Below, one piece after another: positions 40,811 to 50,814 of a stretch of DNA of 64,000 bases. The translations under genes were made by a program, and so were the position numbers. Source of the stretch: Coleophora flavipennella (lineage: Eukaryota; Arthropoda; Insecta; Lepidoptera; Coleophoridae). Within the stretch, counting starts at the first letter, position 1. The number at the start of each line of letters is the position of its first letter. The stretch spans positions 3,410,001 to 3,474,000 of the forward strand of contig OX369292.1 of assembly GCA_947284805.1 (NCBI GenBank), in the 5' to 3' direction. The notes beneath the pieces are model-generated. The model made no database searches. It saw only the letters and a list, made by a program, of their open reading frames with translations, and was not told where the DNA came from.

Positions 40811-41293
40811 ATAATATCTATCCTGGGATTTACACTCAGCCACCACCACTGCTCCTGCCACACTGCCGGAAATATTGCCCTAAATCACAGATTAGTAATA
40901 TATGTCACTGCCCTAAATACTTCTGCCGCAACATCGACGCAAGCGCGAGCGAGTGTTCACATTCAGCCGATTCCTTTGACTTCCGCACGGAAGCCGACAA
41001 CCGCGGCAATGGCAGCGGTAACGGCATGAGCAGTGGCAACGCGAGTGACCTATTTACATCTCGCGCTGCCTGCTTCCCTGGTCACTTGCCTGCCCAACAG
41101 GGCTGAGGGTAAATGCGTCATATGCGATCTGTAGATGCGCGCTGCGCGGCGTGGCGGGAAGTTGTTAAAAAATGAAAAAGCCGTTTCCCCTTCACCCGCG
41201 CATCATCCATTCCATCTTCCATCTTGAAAGACAAAAACATTGTTCCATTCCAGCGGGGAGATTAAAGCCGGCCGACCGCCGGGGCTCAAGCAG
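40811..41293. other. GC-richer intergenic block
   Basis: 40930-41230 is locally GC-rich ('gcgcgctgcgcggcgtggcg'). I find no open splice-bounded exon. A short ORF at 40796-41029 has no recognisable similarity. Confidence 0.35.
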
Positions 41294-41514
41294 TGTTGCC
41301 AATTTAGCGATTTAGTAGCTAGATCTAACAAAAAAATTAACTTAACGTATTTTTGGAGCAGTCTAGCGACAAAAAAATTGACGTTTCATACATTTCAGCG
41401 ACTTTTCAAGCACAGTAACACCATACATCTAGCGACAGAATTGCCATTTTTATATTGTTCTAGTGACTTTGTAAACATTATTTAGCTACATTTAACAACA
41501 TTCATCTGGCAACA
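41294..41514. mobile_element. MITE with 'cagtgttgcca' ends
   Basis: Begins 'cagtgttgccaatttagcga' and ends 'catctggcaacactg'; the short terminal repeat is shared with 58493-58712. The interior contains repeated 'agcgac' motifs. Confidence 0.6.
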
Positions 41515-42189
41515 CTGGGCTCAAGCGGGGAGTGTAATTTGACTGCACGGCAGTCTTATTAACGCTTTGCCGATATCCAAGATTTCTCAGAATTTTTGTA
41601 TAAAACCTATAAAAACTAATTACTGTTCTAGTTAGCTTATGAAATTTTAATCTTCTTTCTATCAATATCAATTTAAGCAATTTTCCTTTTTTTATGTATT
41701 TTTTGCATATTTTTGCAAACAACTTGACGTTTGTATGGAATCTGACACCAAAAAATTTAGAACTCTTTATTTTGGAAAAAAAATCTATGGAATTACTCAA
41801 ATAAACGATAAATATTGAAGTATCAGTCCCTCCGCAATATTATGGTATAGTTTAACAGAGATCAGAAAAGTAGCGGGGAGACAAAAGGAGATCAAAGGCG
41901 GCCGCCAGAGATATCCGTAACGGATAGATTCCCAGTTCAGCGCGAATAACGCTTCTGTCCGTTACGGATAGATTCCCGCTGGAAGAATTGTATGCATGCA
42001 TACAGAAATGCGTATGGCTACGTCCCAATATTTGGATGTTTCTATGTATTGTTTCGACAAAGCCGTCGCAGGAAACGCGGCATGATGGTAAAAAAAACAT
42101 GTTTTGCTAGATTTAAAGCTTCTTCTCTTGAAACTGAACAATTTACGTAACAGACCCATTTATGTCAGTGTATTCAGTAAATTCGTAAA
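41515..42189. other. Intergenic; local 'cggatagattccc' duplication
   Basis: 'taacggatagattccc' occurs twice at 41917-41973, the second with a 'gttacgg' inverted partner. Otherwise unrecognised. Confidence 0.4.
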
Positions 42190-42515
42190 ATAATAGTCTT
42201 AGGACCCGAGTCGTTCCTTTCCCTCTAATATGGTCGAGGGGAGCGATGGCTGACTCACGCGTTATACTTGTGAACGGGCGCTGTCCGTGTGAACTAGCCT
42301 ACTCTTCATTAACGACAAATTATATAATTTTCATGTATTACTTCTCGTGTCATATTGTTTTCATGTCCAAATGACATTGTTTGATTTATATCAATGATTT
42401 TATTGACATTATTAACTGATTATTGTTCACAATCTGACATAATGTAATATAATCGCTATCTTATGAAGTTATGACCATCAGAAAGAGTGTTTAACATGCA
42501 CCTATTTTGAATAAA
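42190..42515 (+). repeat. Dispersed repeat E, copy 2
   Basis: 'gtcgttcctttccctctaat', 'gtccgtgtgaactagcctac' and 'catcagaaagagtgttt' match 15571-15890 inverted. Confidence 0.6.
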
Positions 42516-42887
42516 CATTTTGAAATCTTAAAAGAAATGTATCAGCTCTGAAAGCCAACTTTGTAAGAGAAGTCCAAAAATGTTTTTGCCAATTGATTAA
42601 GGGTTTCTTGTTTTTTCAAACATTTTTCACCTGGCATCTAGGTACCTACCAGCTTAAGTAGTTAGATAATAATTATAGGTATTTACTTGTGGACCTGAAA
42701 GTGCGTGGATTAGAATAATTATACATACTTTGTCAGAATCCGCTGTCGTGGTCTGATGAAAAAAAACACAAAAACTTTTGCTATTTTTAAGAAAAGCAAT
42801 AAACGCAATATATGATTTATTTACCTGTGTATTGTTTCATTTATCCATCCTATCAGAGTTTATATCTTTTTTTAAATAAAATTTTGA
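42516..42887. other. AT-rich intergenic sequence
   Basis: No recognised feature. Confidence 0.4.
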
Positions 42888-43100
42888 GTGCGTTTAGCTG
42901 CACCTCACCTGATGGTAAGTGCCGATGCAGCCGAGGATGTAACACACAAGCTCAAATACTGCCTATTCACTCTCGTCTTGAAGATTCCTAAACTAAACGA
43001 ATCGGGGAATACAGACGCTGGCAGGGAATTCCACTCCTTGGCCGTTCGAATAATGAACGAAGAAGCAAAACGCTTCGTGCGTAAAGGTCCCATTAAGTAT
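42888..43100 (-). pseudogene. LINE ORF2 C-terminal end, minus strand
   Basis: The minus strand reads RTKRFASSFIIRTAKEWNSL then PASVFPDSFSLGIFKTRVNR, the 'R-T-A-x-x-W-N-S-L-P-x-x-V-F-P' ending typical of jockey-like LINE ORF2 proteins. The 3' end (42888-42950) carries 'cttaccatcaggtgaggtgc', which is close to the 3' tail of SINE family B. Confidence 0.7.
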
Positions 43101-43131
43101 CCGCTTCCACTGGTGGGTATAACTAACTATA

Positions 43132-43394
43132 ATAGGGGATCGGACTGCAAGTCATTTGAGTTACTTTTTATGATCTGTCAAAAAGGAAATTTTGTTCTAA
43201 ACATGTTTGAAATACCCACAAGTGACGTCATAGATTTAAACATCATTGACAAACTTATTTTGTGAATTTGATCAATTAAAAATTGAAGACGTGATGGAAA
43301 AACAAAACAAGTAAGGTTTTTTGAAACTTCAAGAGGAGAGCAATTCAGGAAATCATATTTCAAAATTTATTTTTGATGCAGTCCGATCCCCTAT
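43132..43394. mobile_element. TA-target MITE M7, copy 2
   Basis: 'ataggggatcggactgc' to 'gcagtccgatcccctat', flanked by TA (43130-43131, 43395-43396). Inverted relative to 21301-21564 and very similar to it (for example 'gacgtgatggaaaaac'), so recent activity. Confidence 0.8.
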
Positions 43395-44131
43395 TAGGTC
43401 TCACTATCATATTTTGTAAACCTCGGAAACATCTTAGTTGTTTGTTCGTTGGTTTCAACTAATGTTACATTAAAAAAACCGGTCAAGTTTCGTACCAAAA
43501 ACAAATTTCCATCTACAGCGCCATCTATAGATGTAGGTAAAAGAGAACTAATTGCTGTTATCGTATTACTACGTAAATTAACTATGTAGAAGATACTGTT
43601 AGATCCCACTAGGTGTCGCTAGTTTTTCAACATCGGACTTTCGAAGGACTTGAAAGACCAGATGTTCTCATAGAGTTTCCTGTAATTTATGCATTTAACC
43701 TCATACACTGATATTTTTTCAAAATATTAGTCATAGTAGTTTTGGAGATTAGGGGGAGAGGGTGTAGATGGTTAATTTTCGACTATTTTCTTAAGTAAAT
43801 AACTTCAAAACTATTTATCTTGAAATTATAAAAAATGATTATTTGAGATTCTTACAACAAGTCCTTTCATTTGATATTTCACACGGTACAGTTTTTTTAT
43901 ATTTTCTAATTTACTCCCAAAAGTGGCCCCTTTGTTTAAAATTAATTTATTTACGTTACATGTCCGTCTTGGGGTCACTGTACCAATTTCAACTCAGTCG
44001 GTCCAGCAGTTTCTGAGCAAATTGGCTTTGACTGACGGACGGACAGACAGACACACGAGTAAACGATAAACGAAATTAGTCACCGCCCCTCCAAGAACAA
44101 TTGCCCTATAGAACTTACTAAAAGAAGGAAC
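43395..44131. repeat. Dispersed repeat R (about 43640-44080) and flanks
   Basis: 'aacttcaaaactatttatct', 'tcctttcatttgatatttc' and 'tgacggacggacagacagac' recur at 63240-63660. 43395-43640 contains short motifs ('gatcccactaggtgtcgct') with no assignment. Confidence 0.5.
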
Positions 44132-44134
44132 ACA

Positions 44135-45850
44135 GTGAGCGAGTCTCTTGACTACTGCAATTCATATTTCTCTTCAGTAGGAAATAATCTTGCTGAACAA
44201 TTGGTCACCACGCTAGGTAGGAATCCAGATTTAGCCAGTAAGGACATTTGTGACTCGGTGCAATTCTCATTCTTCATGCAGCCAACCGATGTGTATGAAG
44301 TGGACAATCTCATATTGCAGTTAAATAACGACAGTGCTCCGGGCATGGATGGATACACTGCAACTTTAATTAAAGAGATCAAGCCTGCAATCTTAGAACC
44401 TCTCACTTCTATATTTAACTTAAGCATTAGTTCAGGTGTATTCCCTCACGCGTGGAAACTCGTAGCTGTTGTACCTATTTACAAAAATGGATCCAAAGGC
44501 ACCCCGGAAAACTATCGACCAGTCTCCTTGCTTGGAATCTTCTCAAAATTATTAGAGAGAGTGATAAATAAACGTGTAACCAAGTACCTTGAAAAGCATA
44601 AGCTCATTAACAATAAACAATTCGGGTTCCGACGAGGTTTATCGACAGAAGACGCTGTGGAATCGCTAGTCTCGTCGATCTCCTCCTATGTCGATAAAGG
44701 TCAAAAATGTTTAGGAGTGTTTTTGGATCTCGCAAAGGCTTTTGACACTGTCTCGCTTCCAATATTGTTGAGAAAGCTGGAGTATTTAGGAATTAGAGGG
44801 CCCCCGTTGGACTGGTTCGGCAGTTATCTAACAAATAGACGCCAATGCCTACAAATTACAGAGGGAATAAGTAGTGAACTCCCTATTGATTTCGGAGTAC
44901 CGCAAGGCAGCGTGCTAGGCCCTACGCTATTTCTGGTTTATATAAATGATTTATATAAATGCGCTCCCGTTAATTCTGATATTTTTTGCTACGCTGATGA
45001 CACTGTTGTTCTCTTTCACGGTAAGGCCTGGACTGATACGTTTAAAAAAGCGGAAATAGGATTATCTGCGTTGAAAGTGTGGTTTGATGACAATCTGCTT
45101 ACAATCAACCTAAAGAAAACAAAATTTTTGACATTTCTCAAACCGCGATCAAAAAGAATTGAGTTTCCACCGCCTATTAAATTACACACTGCATGCAACT
45201 CCACCCAGTGTACCTGCGAAGAAATTGAAAGAGTTGATCACATAAAATACCTTGGTGTACTGATTGATCAGACACTCTCGTTTAAGCCACACATTACGTG
45301 TTTAGCAGATAGAGTAAGACGTTTAATTTACGTTATGAAATTATTAAGGAACTCTGCTGACAAAAATATTCTTAGATTGGTGTACACCTCACTATGTGAA
45401 TCTATAATTACATACTGTAATAAAATCTGGGGCGGTAGTTGCATAACCACGATGCTAACTTTGGAAAGAGCTCAGCGCTCAGTTCTTAAAGTGATGCTAA
45501 GAAAACCATTCATGTTTCCTACCTCAAAACTATACGCTGAGGCTGCGGTTCTTAACGTTCGCCAGTTGTACATTCTTAAATCATCTCTCTCTGCACACTG
45601 CAAGGTTCTTAAATCTGAAGAGTACAAAAAACTTTTTAAAAAACGCACATTTAGGGTGGAAAAGCCTCTAATTAAGTCTGAATTTGCTCGCAAATTACCT
45701 ACGTTTATGCAACCTTTCTTGTACAACAGAATAATAAGGCACTGTGATATTAAGAAAAAAACGGTTAGGGAAGCTAAGAGACTTATCAGAGACTGGTTGC
45801 AGAAACTCTCTTACGCGGATACAGAAAAACTTCTCAAGCCTATTATATAA
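44135..45850 (+). CDS. Non-LTR retrotransposon reverse transcriptase, 571 codons
   Basis: A single open frame encodes an RT: fingers 'SAPGMDGYTATLIKEI' and 'AWKLVAVVPIYKNGSKGTPE', 'NYRPVSLLGIFSKLLERVI'; palm A 'LGVFLDLAKAFDTVS'; palm B 'GVPQGSVLGPTLFLVYINDL'; catalytic 'FCYADDTVVLF'; motif D/E 'NLKKTKFLTF'; thumb 'IKYLGVLIDQTLSFKPHI', 'SIITYCNKIWGG'; C-terminus to IRDWLQKLSYADTEKLLKPI. No endonuclease domain precedes it, and sequence before 44132 has unrelated repeat R. So the insertion is probably 5' truncated, within the linker after the endonuclease, and the ATG at 44135 need not be a real start. The absence of stops over 1.7 kb implies recent insertion. The tail is a CA-rich microsatellite (45870-45980). 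It lies in intergenic DNA; the LINE clade is not assigned. Confidence 0.85.
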   Translation: MSESLDYCNSYFSSVGNNLAEQLVTTLGRNPDLASKDICDSVQFSFFMQPTDVYEVDNLILQLNNDSAPGMDGYTATLIKEIKPAILEPLTSIFNLSISSGVFPHAWKLVAVVPIYKNGSKGTPENYRPVSLLGIFSKLLERVINKRVTKYLEKHKLINNKQFGFRRGLSTEDAVESLVSSISSYVDKGQKCLGVFLDLAKAFDTVSLPILLRKLEYLGIRGPPLDWFGSYLTNRRQCLQITEGISSELPIDFGVPQGSVLGPTLFLVYINDLYKCAPVNSDIFCYADDTVVLFHGKAWTDTFKKAEIGLSALKVWFDDNLLTINLKKTKFLTFLKPRSKRIEFPPPIKLHTACNSTQCTCEEIERVDHIKYLGVLIDQTLSFKPHITCLADRVRRLIYVMKLLRNSADKNILRLVYTSLCESIITYCNKIWGGSCITTMLTLERAQRSVLKVMLRKPFMFPTSKLYAEAAVLNVRQLYILKSSLSAHCKVLKSEEYKKLFKKRTFRVEKPLIKSEFARKLPTFMQPFLYNRIIRHCDIKKKTVREAKRLIRDWLQKLSYADTEKLLKPII

Positions 45851-45864
45851 CACGAATCCTCCTA

Positions 45865-45985
45865 AACCTCTCCCACATACAAACACACACTCACTCAACA
45901 CAAAATGACACATAAATACACTCACGCACACACACATACACACACTCACACACACACAAATACACACACACACACAACTTATACT
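45865..45985. repeat. (CA)n-rich microsatellite at the LINE 3' end
   Basis: Imperfect 'cacacacacatacacacact' runs directly after the stop and short 3' UTR of the RT ORF; likely the LINE tail. The minus strand gives a spurious Cys/Val ORF. Confidence 0.65.
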
Positions 45986-46101
45986 ATACGCTACTTATTT
46001 TTTTATTTTTTTTGTTGCATTGATTAATTATTTTAGTACATATTAACATGTTAAATAGTAGTACAGTGTGAACAGTTTCTTCAGTGATTAATAATTATAT
46101 A

Positions 46102-46565
46102 TTTCGGATCATGAGAAGGGTTTTGGCCGTATCTAAGAAATAAACTCGTCTTCGAGAAGTTTTGGAGTGTATAATCAATATTCACACACGTTTGCAACAC
46201 GAGGCTTCACGATGATTCGGATGAAAACCGATTATTTTATAGACTGCGATGAGTTCGGCACGGGGCTGGCTTCCCAAGTTGACAGTTCAGCTGCTCGATC
46301 AAAAGTGCTCGTAAAATAATTGGCGCCTCTGTCGTAGCCTCTGTAGGTAGGCTGCATTGTCTTTGATGGTTCGATATTCACAACGATTCTGATTGGCTAA
46401 CAAACAAGTATCAACACTACCAACTTCCGGTTTCCGGTCCCGCACCGACCACGCCTTGGCAAAAGTGACTATTATGACTACCCTAGCTAACCGCTTGACA
46501 TTTCAAGATAAAACACACGGTGCTTCGACGCATGCATAGATGGCGCCACGTCCTTGCGCTCCGAC
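46102..46565. repeat. Terminal direct repeat, left
   Basis: Begins 'tttcggatcatgagaaggg' and ends 'tccttgcgctccgac'. Contains 'gaaataaactcgtcttcgag' and 'gattggctaacaaac'. Partner at 47982-48445. Confidence 0.75.
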
Positions 46566-46689
46566 ACGGCCATCCTGACGGCGATGCGTGCCCAGCAGCT
46601 GCCATAATCTGTAATGAGGAGTGGATGTGTGTTTAAGTTAGGTATTCAGATTACCTAACTTATCATAAATCTACTACAGATAAGTAGGC

Positions 46690-46880
46690 CTGTGGTATGG
46701 CCCTAGAATAGTACCACCCATCTCCTCCCGAGGGTGTGGTAAGAGGGATCAAAGACCGGAGGATGGGCAGCAGCGTCTTTTCTGCGTACCATGCCACACA
46801 CCACGATCGCCCACCTGCCTGCCAAGCGATTGCGCCTTTGTACAGCAGTGAACGTTGCCTGGCTGATATGATGACGATGA
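46690..46880. repeat. LINE-derived segment in the element interior
   Basis: 'ggtatggccctagaatagta', 'cccgagggtgtggtaagagg' and 'cagcagtgaacgttgcctgg' with 'ctgatatgatgacgatga' resemble RTE-type tails; probably a captured or inserted fragment. Confidence 0.4.
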
Positions 46881-46884
46881 GCTG

Positions 46885-47076
46885 TGTAGGTACTTGAACT
46901 CCCCTTCCACAGGGCAAAGCTCACGAAAAAAAAAGGTAGGTACTTGAACTCCCCTTCCACAGGGCAAAGCTCACAAAAAAAAGGTAGGTACTTGAACTCC
47001 CCTTCCACAGGGCAAAGCTCACAAAAAAAAGGTAGGTACTTGAACTCCCCTTCCACAGGGCAAAGCTCACAAAAAA
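46885..47076. repeat. 48-bp tandem repeat, four copies
   Basis: Unit 'taggtacttgaactcccctt' followed by 'ccacagggcaaagctcac' and an A run; spacings are 50, 48 and 48 bp, with length differences in the A run. Downstream, two or three 'aggtcgatgctgtg ... cacaggg' blocks (47088-47255) form a second irregular repeat. Confidence 0.75.
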
Positions 47077-47470
47077 GGGAATACGTAGAGGTCGATGCTG
47101 TGTGACACACAGAGGCTCTAAAATGATAAAGGTCAGGTCGATGCTGTGCTCTAGGCGCATATGTCCATATGCGCCGTGGTACACAGGGGCCCTAAAAAAA
47201 AGGAAAGGTCGATGCTGTGCTCTGGGCGGTCTTGTACGCCGTGGTACACAGGGGAAAAGGAATGACGGTAAAAATGTGAAATAGTTTGCAGTCGTTACTA
47301 CAAGTATCATCAGGAAACCTGACCAAACAACACTGGCTGTAAACAAATCTACACGGAAACGACCAAATCATACGGTCGGCGCCATGTTTTTCTTTGTTAT
47401 AGCTTATGGTTAGTTAGTTTATGGTCAGTTAGTCTATGATGGTTCCGAACCAAGGTGTCGTGTCGGCTCC

Positions 47471-47776
47471 GTGCCGACATTGAGTCGTCAGACTAAAGAG
47501 TCGGACAACCAGCTGTCGTCAGTCTATAGCATTATCAATGGTAGTCGTGTACCTACTCAGTGCCTCTTAACTTGCACTGATGCAACAGATAACAACAGAT
47601 TTCTCTTTAATGAAAACTGCTCACCCGATGGAATTCCAGTATTGTGCATCAACCACGCAAAGGTTGACTCTCTTCTCCATCACTGGGGCAGCTTCGCAGG
47701 TGCTTCGCTTCAAGCAGCTAGACATGTAGTGGCCCTGCCCCTTGCTGATATGGGTCGTAGATACACAGGTCCATAG
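47471..47776 (+). other. 101-codon ORF inside the direct-repeat element, unknown
   Basis: Reads MPTLSRQTKESDNQLSSVYS and ends ALPLADMGRRYTGP; it has 'GTAGATACACAGG' style ending and no recognised domain. It is the only interior ORF with a balanced amino-acid composition. It could be a decayed remnant of the element's own gene or chance. Confidence 0.25.
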
Positions 47777-47981
47777 TAGCAATCCATGCACAACACATCA
47801 CATCCAATCTATAGGGGTTAAAATCTGGTAACCTCAATTCATGGGACGACGATGGCGTCCGCGTGGCTAGTATCAGCGTAAGAAAATTCTGATTTCGTTG
47901 TTCCAGAAGCACTTTCTATTTTGTGTTGCTCACATCACTATCTGGAACACGTGGGGCGTCCATGTCCTATCCCAATTCTGA

Positions 47982-48445
47982 TTTCGGATCATCAGAAAGG
48001 TTTTGGCCGTATCTAAGAAATAAACTCGTCTTCGAGAAGTTTTGGAGTGTATAATCAATATTCACACACGTTTGCAACACGAGGCTTCACGATGATTCGG
48101 ATGAAAACCGATTATTTTATAGACTGCGATGAGTTCGGCACGGGGCTGGCTTCCCAAGTTGACAGTTCAGCTGCTCGATCAAAAGTGCTCGTAAAATAAT
48201 TGGCGCCTCTGTCGTAGCCTCTGTAGGTAGGCTGCATTGTCTTTGATGGTTCGATATTCACAACGATTCTGATTGGCTAACAAACAAGTACCAACACTAC
48301 CAACTTCCGGTTTCTGGTCCCGCACCGACCACGCCTTGGCAAAAGTGACTATTATGACTACCCTAGCTAACCGCTTGACATTTCAAGATAAAACACACGG
48401 TGCTTCGACGCATGCATAGATGGCGCCACGTCCTTGCGCTCCGAC
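47982..48445. repeat. Terminal direct repeat, right
   Basis: Copy of 46102-46565 at an offset of exactly 1880 bp. Differences noticed: atcagaaagg for atgagaaggg (two), 'accaac' for 'atcaac', 'tttctgg' for 'tttccgg'. No indel seen. Confidence 0.75.
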
Positions 48446-49892
48446 ATATAGTATTTAAAAATTAAATATGTAGTTAGTTCAACGAGCAGTAACTATCTAC
48501 GTTGTCTAATCTATTGTTGGTGCCCAAGATACAGGCTGTGCCTAGTTTGGGACCGATATGTACATATACTTTGTAAATAACTGTTTTAAATAAATTATTT
48601 GTATTTGTATTTGAGTATGCATGAGGGTTTCGTTTTTTCCTTTTGAGGTACGGAACCCTAAAAGTACAGTGTGCAGGTTTATTATCCAATTGAAAATGCT
48701 TAAACTTATATATAGTAGTGATTATAATTTTATTGGGTAACCATTCGTGTAGTTTTGCTTTGAAATTTGGTACAGTTAAATATATAATCTATACACGTAA
48801 TAAAATCTAATTTTAAACCTAACTTAATTATTATATTAATCTAATAATAAAAGTATTATAAAGATCGAACCAGCCGCAAAGGACCCCATGACACACACCG
48901 CGTTGCCTCGATGGATAGCAATAGACAACTTTTGAGCGTCACACCCCCCTCTCTCGAAGGCGACGGCCAATCTCCATAATAATAATAAATGAATAATTAT
49001 TATTATTTCAAAAGATCAAACCTCACACGAAGGATCTTTTTTTTTCGTACAGCTTTTACATTTATATTCAGAACCCTACGTCTGTGTTTTACATGTATGT
49101 TAGGCACCCTTTAAAACTTTTTGTTAGACAAAAGGACTCTCTTTACCTGACTGCACCAGAAGGAGGGTTATGTTTTTCGAGTAAATGTATGTATGTATGT
49201 TTATTTAATTATTCCTTTGGCACGTTCTGTAGACTAAACGCCTTGATGGATTTTTGAGTGTGCGTTGTCGTTACATTCGTATATATATATAAGGTTGAAC
49301 TTCCCATACTAAGTTGGCTGATCTGCTAATCGAGTTAGTATGGGAGAGCCAAATTTTTTTTTGCGTTTTGACTATGGGTTCCATGGGGAAAGTTGTTCAG
49401 TTTCATGGGTAGAAGCACCAGTTAAAATAGTTTCAGCTAATTTTGCTAGACCTTATATATACACACTGTACTTTGTGGTCTAGATCCCTTGAGTGACGTA
49501 GGATATATTTTTACCTGACTGACCCAAAAAGAGGGGTTTAGTTATTAATTTGAAGTGCGAGGTGTCATTAGGTTCGTCTCTTACCCGTAAGTAAAATAAA
49601 ATTCATTTTTACCCATCTGGAAAAAATAGAGGGGTAAAGTTTTTATGCAGTCGGGTTTTTAATTTTTAGATAGATAGATTACAAGTTTATTTGTAGGCTG
49701 CAAAACATTTTAAAAAATGTGTGTGTGAGTGTGTACGTCCGTCCGGTGCTCTAGTTTCCAAACTACTGAACAGATATAGGTGAAATTTGGGTGAAGAAAA
49801 TATTATTTTTATATCTCCAGGCGTTTTTAAGGGTCCGTACCTCAAAAGTAAAAAAAAACAACAACACAGTGATTAAACATTTATAAATAATG
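48446..49892. other. Intergenic, mixed short repeats
   Basis: 48600-48660 carries 'ttgaggtacggaaccctaaa'; 49293-49465 is a degenerate F4 MITE ('gttggctgatctgctaat', 'ggaaagttgttcagtttc'). 49500-49860 contains 'acccatctggaaaaaataga' and 'gcagtcgggtttttaattt' motifs. No gene. Confidence 0.4.
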
Positions 49893-50122
49893 ATTTTGGC
49901 GGGAATTAACAGCGTTACGTTTGTCATTTTTCTTTTATTATCCGAAAAAATATATTTCGTGGTTGATGTCTAATATTGATAGGATATTATTACCATTAAT
50001 GTTTTATTGTGTAAGATAATTAAATAAAAGTATGTATTCTATGTTTCGAGTGACCACGAGAAGTCCGCCAAAGGTTCAGCAAAAGTGCTATCATTTTGCT
50101 GGGTTTTAGGTTAAGTTAGTTA
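49893..50122 (+). repeat. Tandem duplication, unit 1 left part
   Basis: 'ggcgggaattaacagcg', 'cttttattatccgaaaaaat', 'agcaaaagtgctatcatttt'. Matches 57990-58240. The unit is broken at TA (50121-50122) by the mariner-like element and resumes at 57771. Confidence 0.75.
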
Positions 50123-50814
50123 TACAGAATGACTGGAAATTCGACCTATTCCTTGAAAGGGCTTATAGTAGAGTTAATTTGCAACAAAATAACCCGTATC
50201 AACTAGGGGTCGGAAAAGGACGGTTTCGGCAAAACCAGGGATTTAAGATTTTTTTTAAATTTTCTGACTTGTACCGCAAAAAAAATATTTAAAAATACTA
50301 ATTTTTAGTCATGCATTTGATGTTTTTTAAAAGCTTATAAACTACTGAGCAATTTAAAATACTCGTTATCTCAGAAATAATGCGTCATAAGTTGCAAGAT
50401 TTTTAATTTTTTTGGATATTTTCCAAAAATCAACATGATTATTTCGAAAAAAATGTAAAACACTTGGCGTACAAATTACTAAAATCATTGCTAAATTTCA
50501 TAAGCTTTTTGAAAGGGTACACAATTTTGGTAATAAAATTAGTTTAGAAAAACCCACAATGTATTCCAGGTAGCAGGTATAATTTTGCACCAAACTGGTT
50601 TCCCGGAATCTAACACGTGGTGTTTTTGTTTCTAGCCAGTTTGTTTGACTTCGTGAGTATTCGGGTATTTTCGTTTGAATGTTCGGTGGGATCACAAACT
50701 ACGCGCATGACATATTCACATTTTAATAGTTAGTTTCAACTATCTTTGGCGTTCGGATGTGTTGTGCTACTCGTGCTTTTCTAGCTACTATCTTGAAAAT
50801 TGTCTCGTTTTGCA

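Larger units (their letters stand above)
46102..48445. mobile_element. Unclassified element with 464-bp terminal direct repeats
   Basis: 46102-46565 and 47982-48445 are direct repeats with only about four mismatches noticed by eye. A 5-bp duplication ATATA flanks the whole (46097-46101 and 48446-48450), as for LTR retrotransposons. But the repeats start TTTCGG and end CTCCGAC rather than TG...CA, and no primer-binding site or polypurine tract is obvious. The 1.4 kb interior has no gag/pol. The repeats contain AATAAA (about 46140) and a reverse CCAAT box ('gattggctaac'). Interpretation: a deleted or TRIM/LARD-like LTR element, or a novel terminal-direct-repeat element. Confidence 0.65.

Noticed and set aside
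42888..43265. 125-codon plus-strand ORF
   Set aside because: It runs antisense over a LINE C-terminus and into a MITE; no independent support.
46885..47076. Repeat array resembling a CRISPR
   Set aside because: Units are directly adjacent without unique spacers, in a eukaryotic transposable element.
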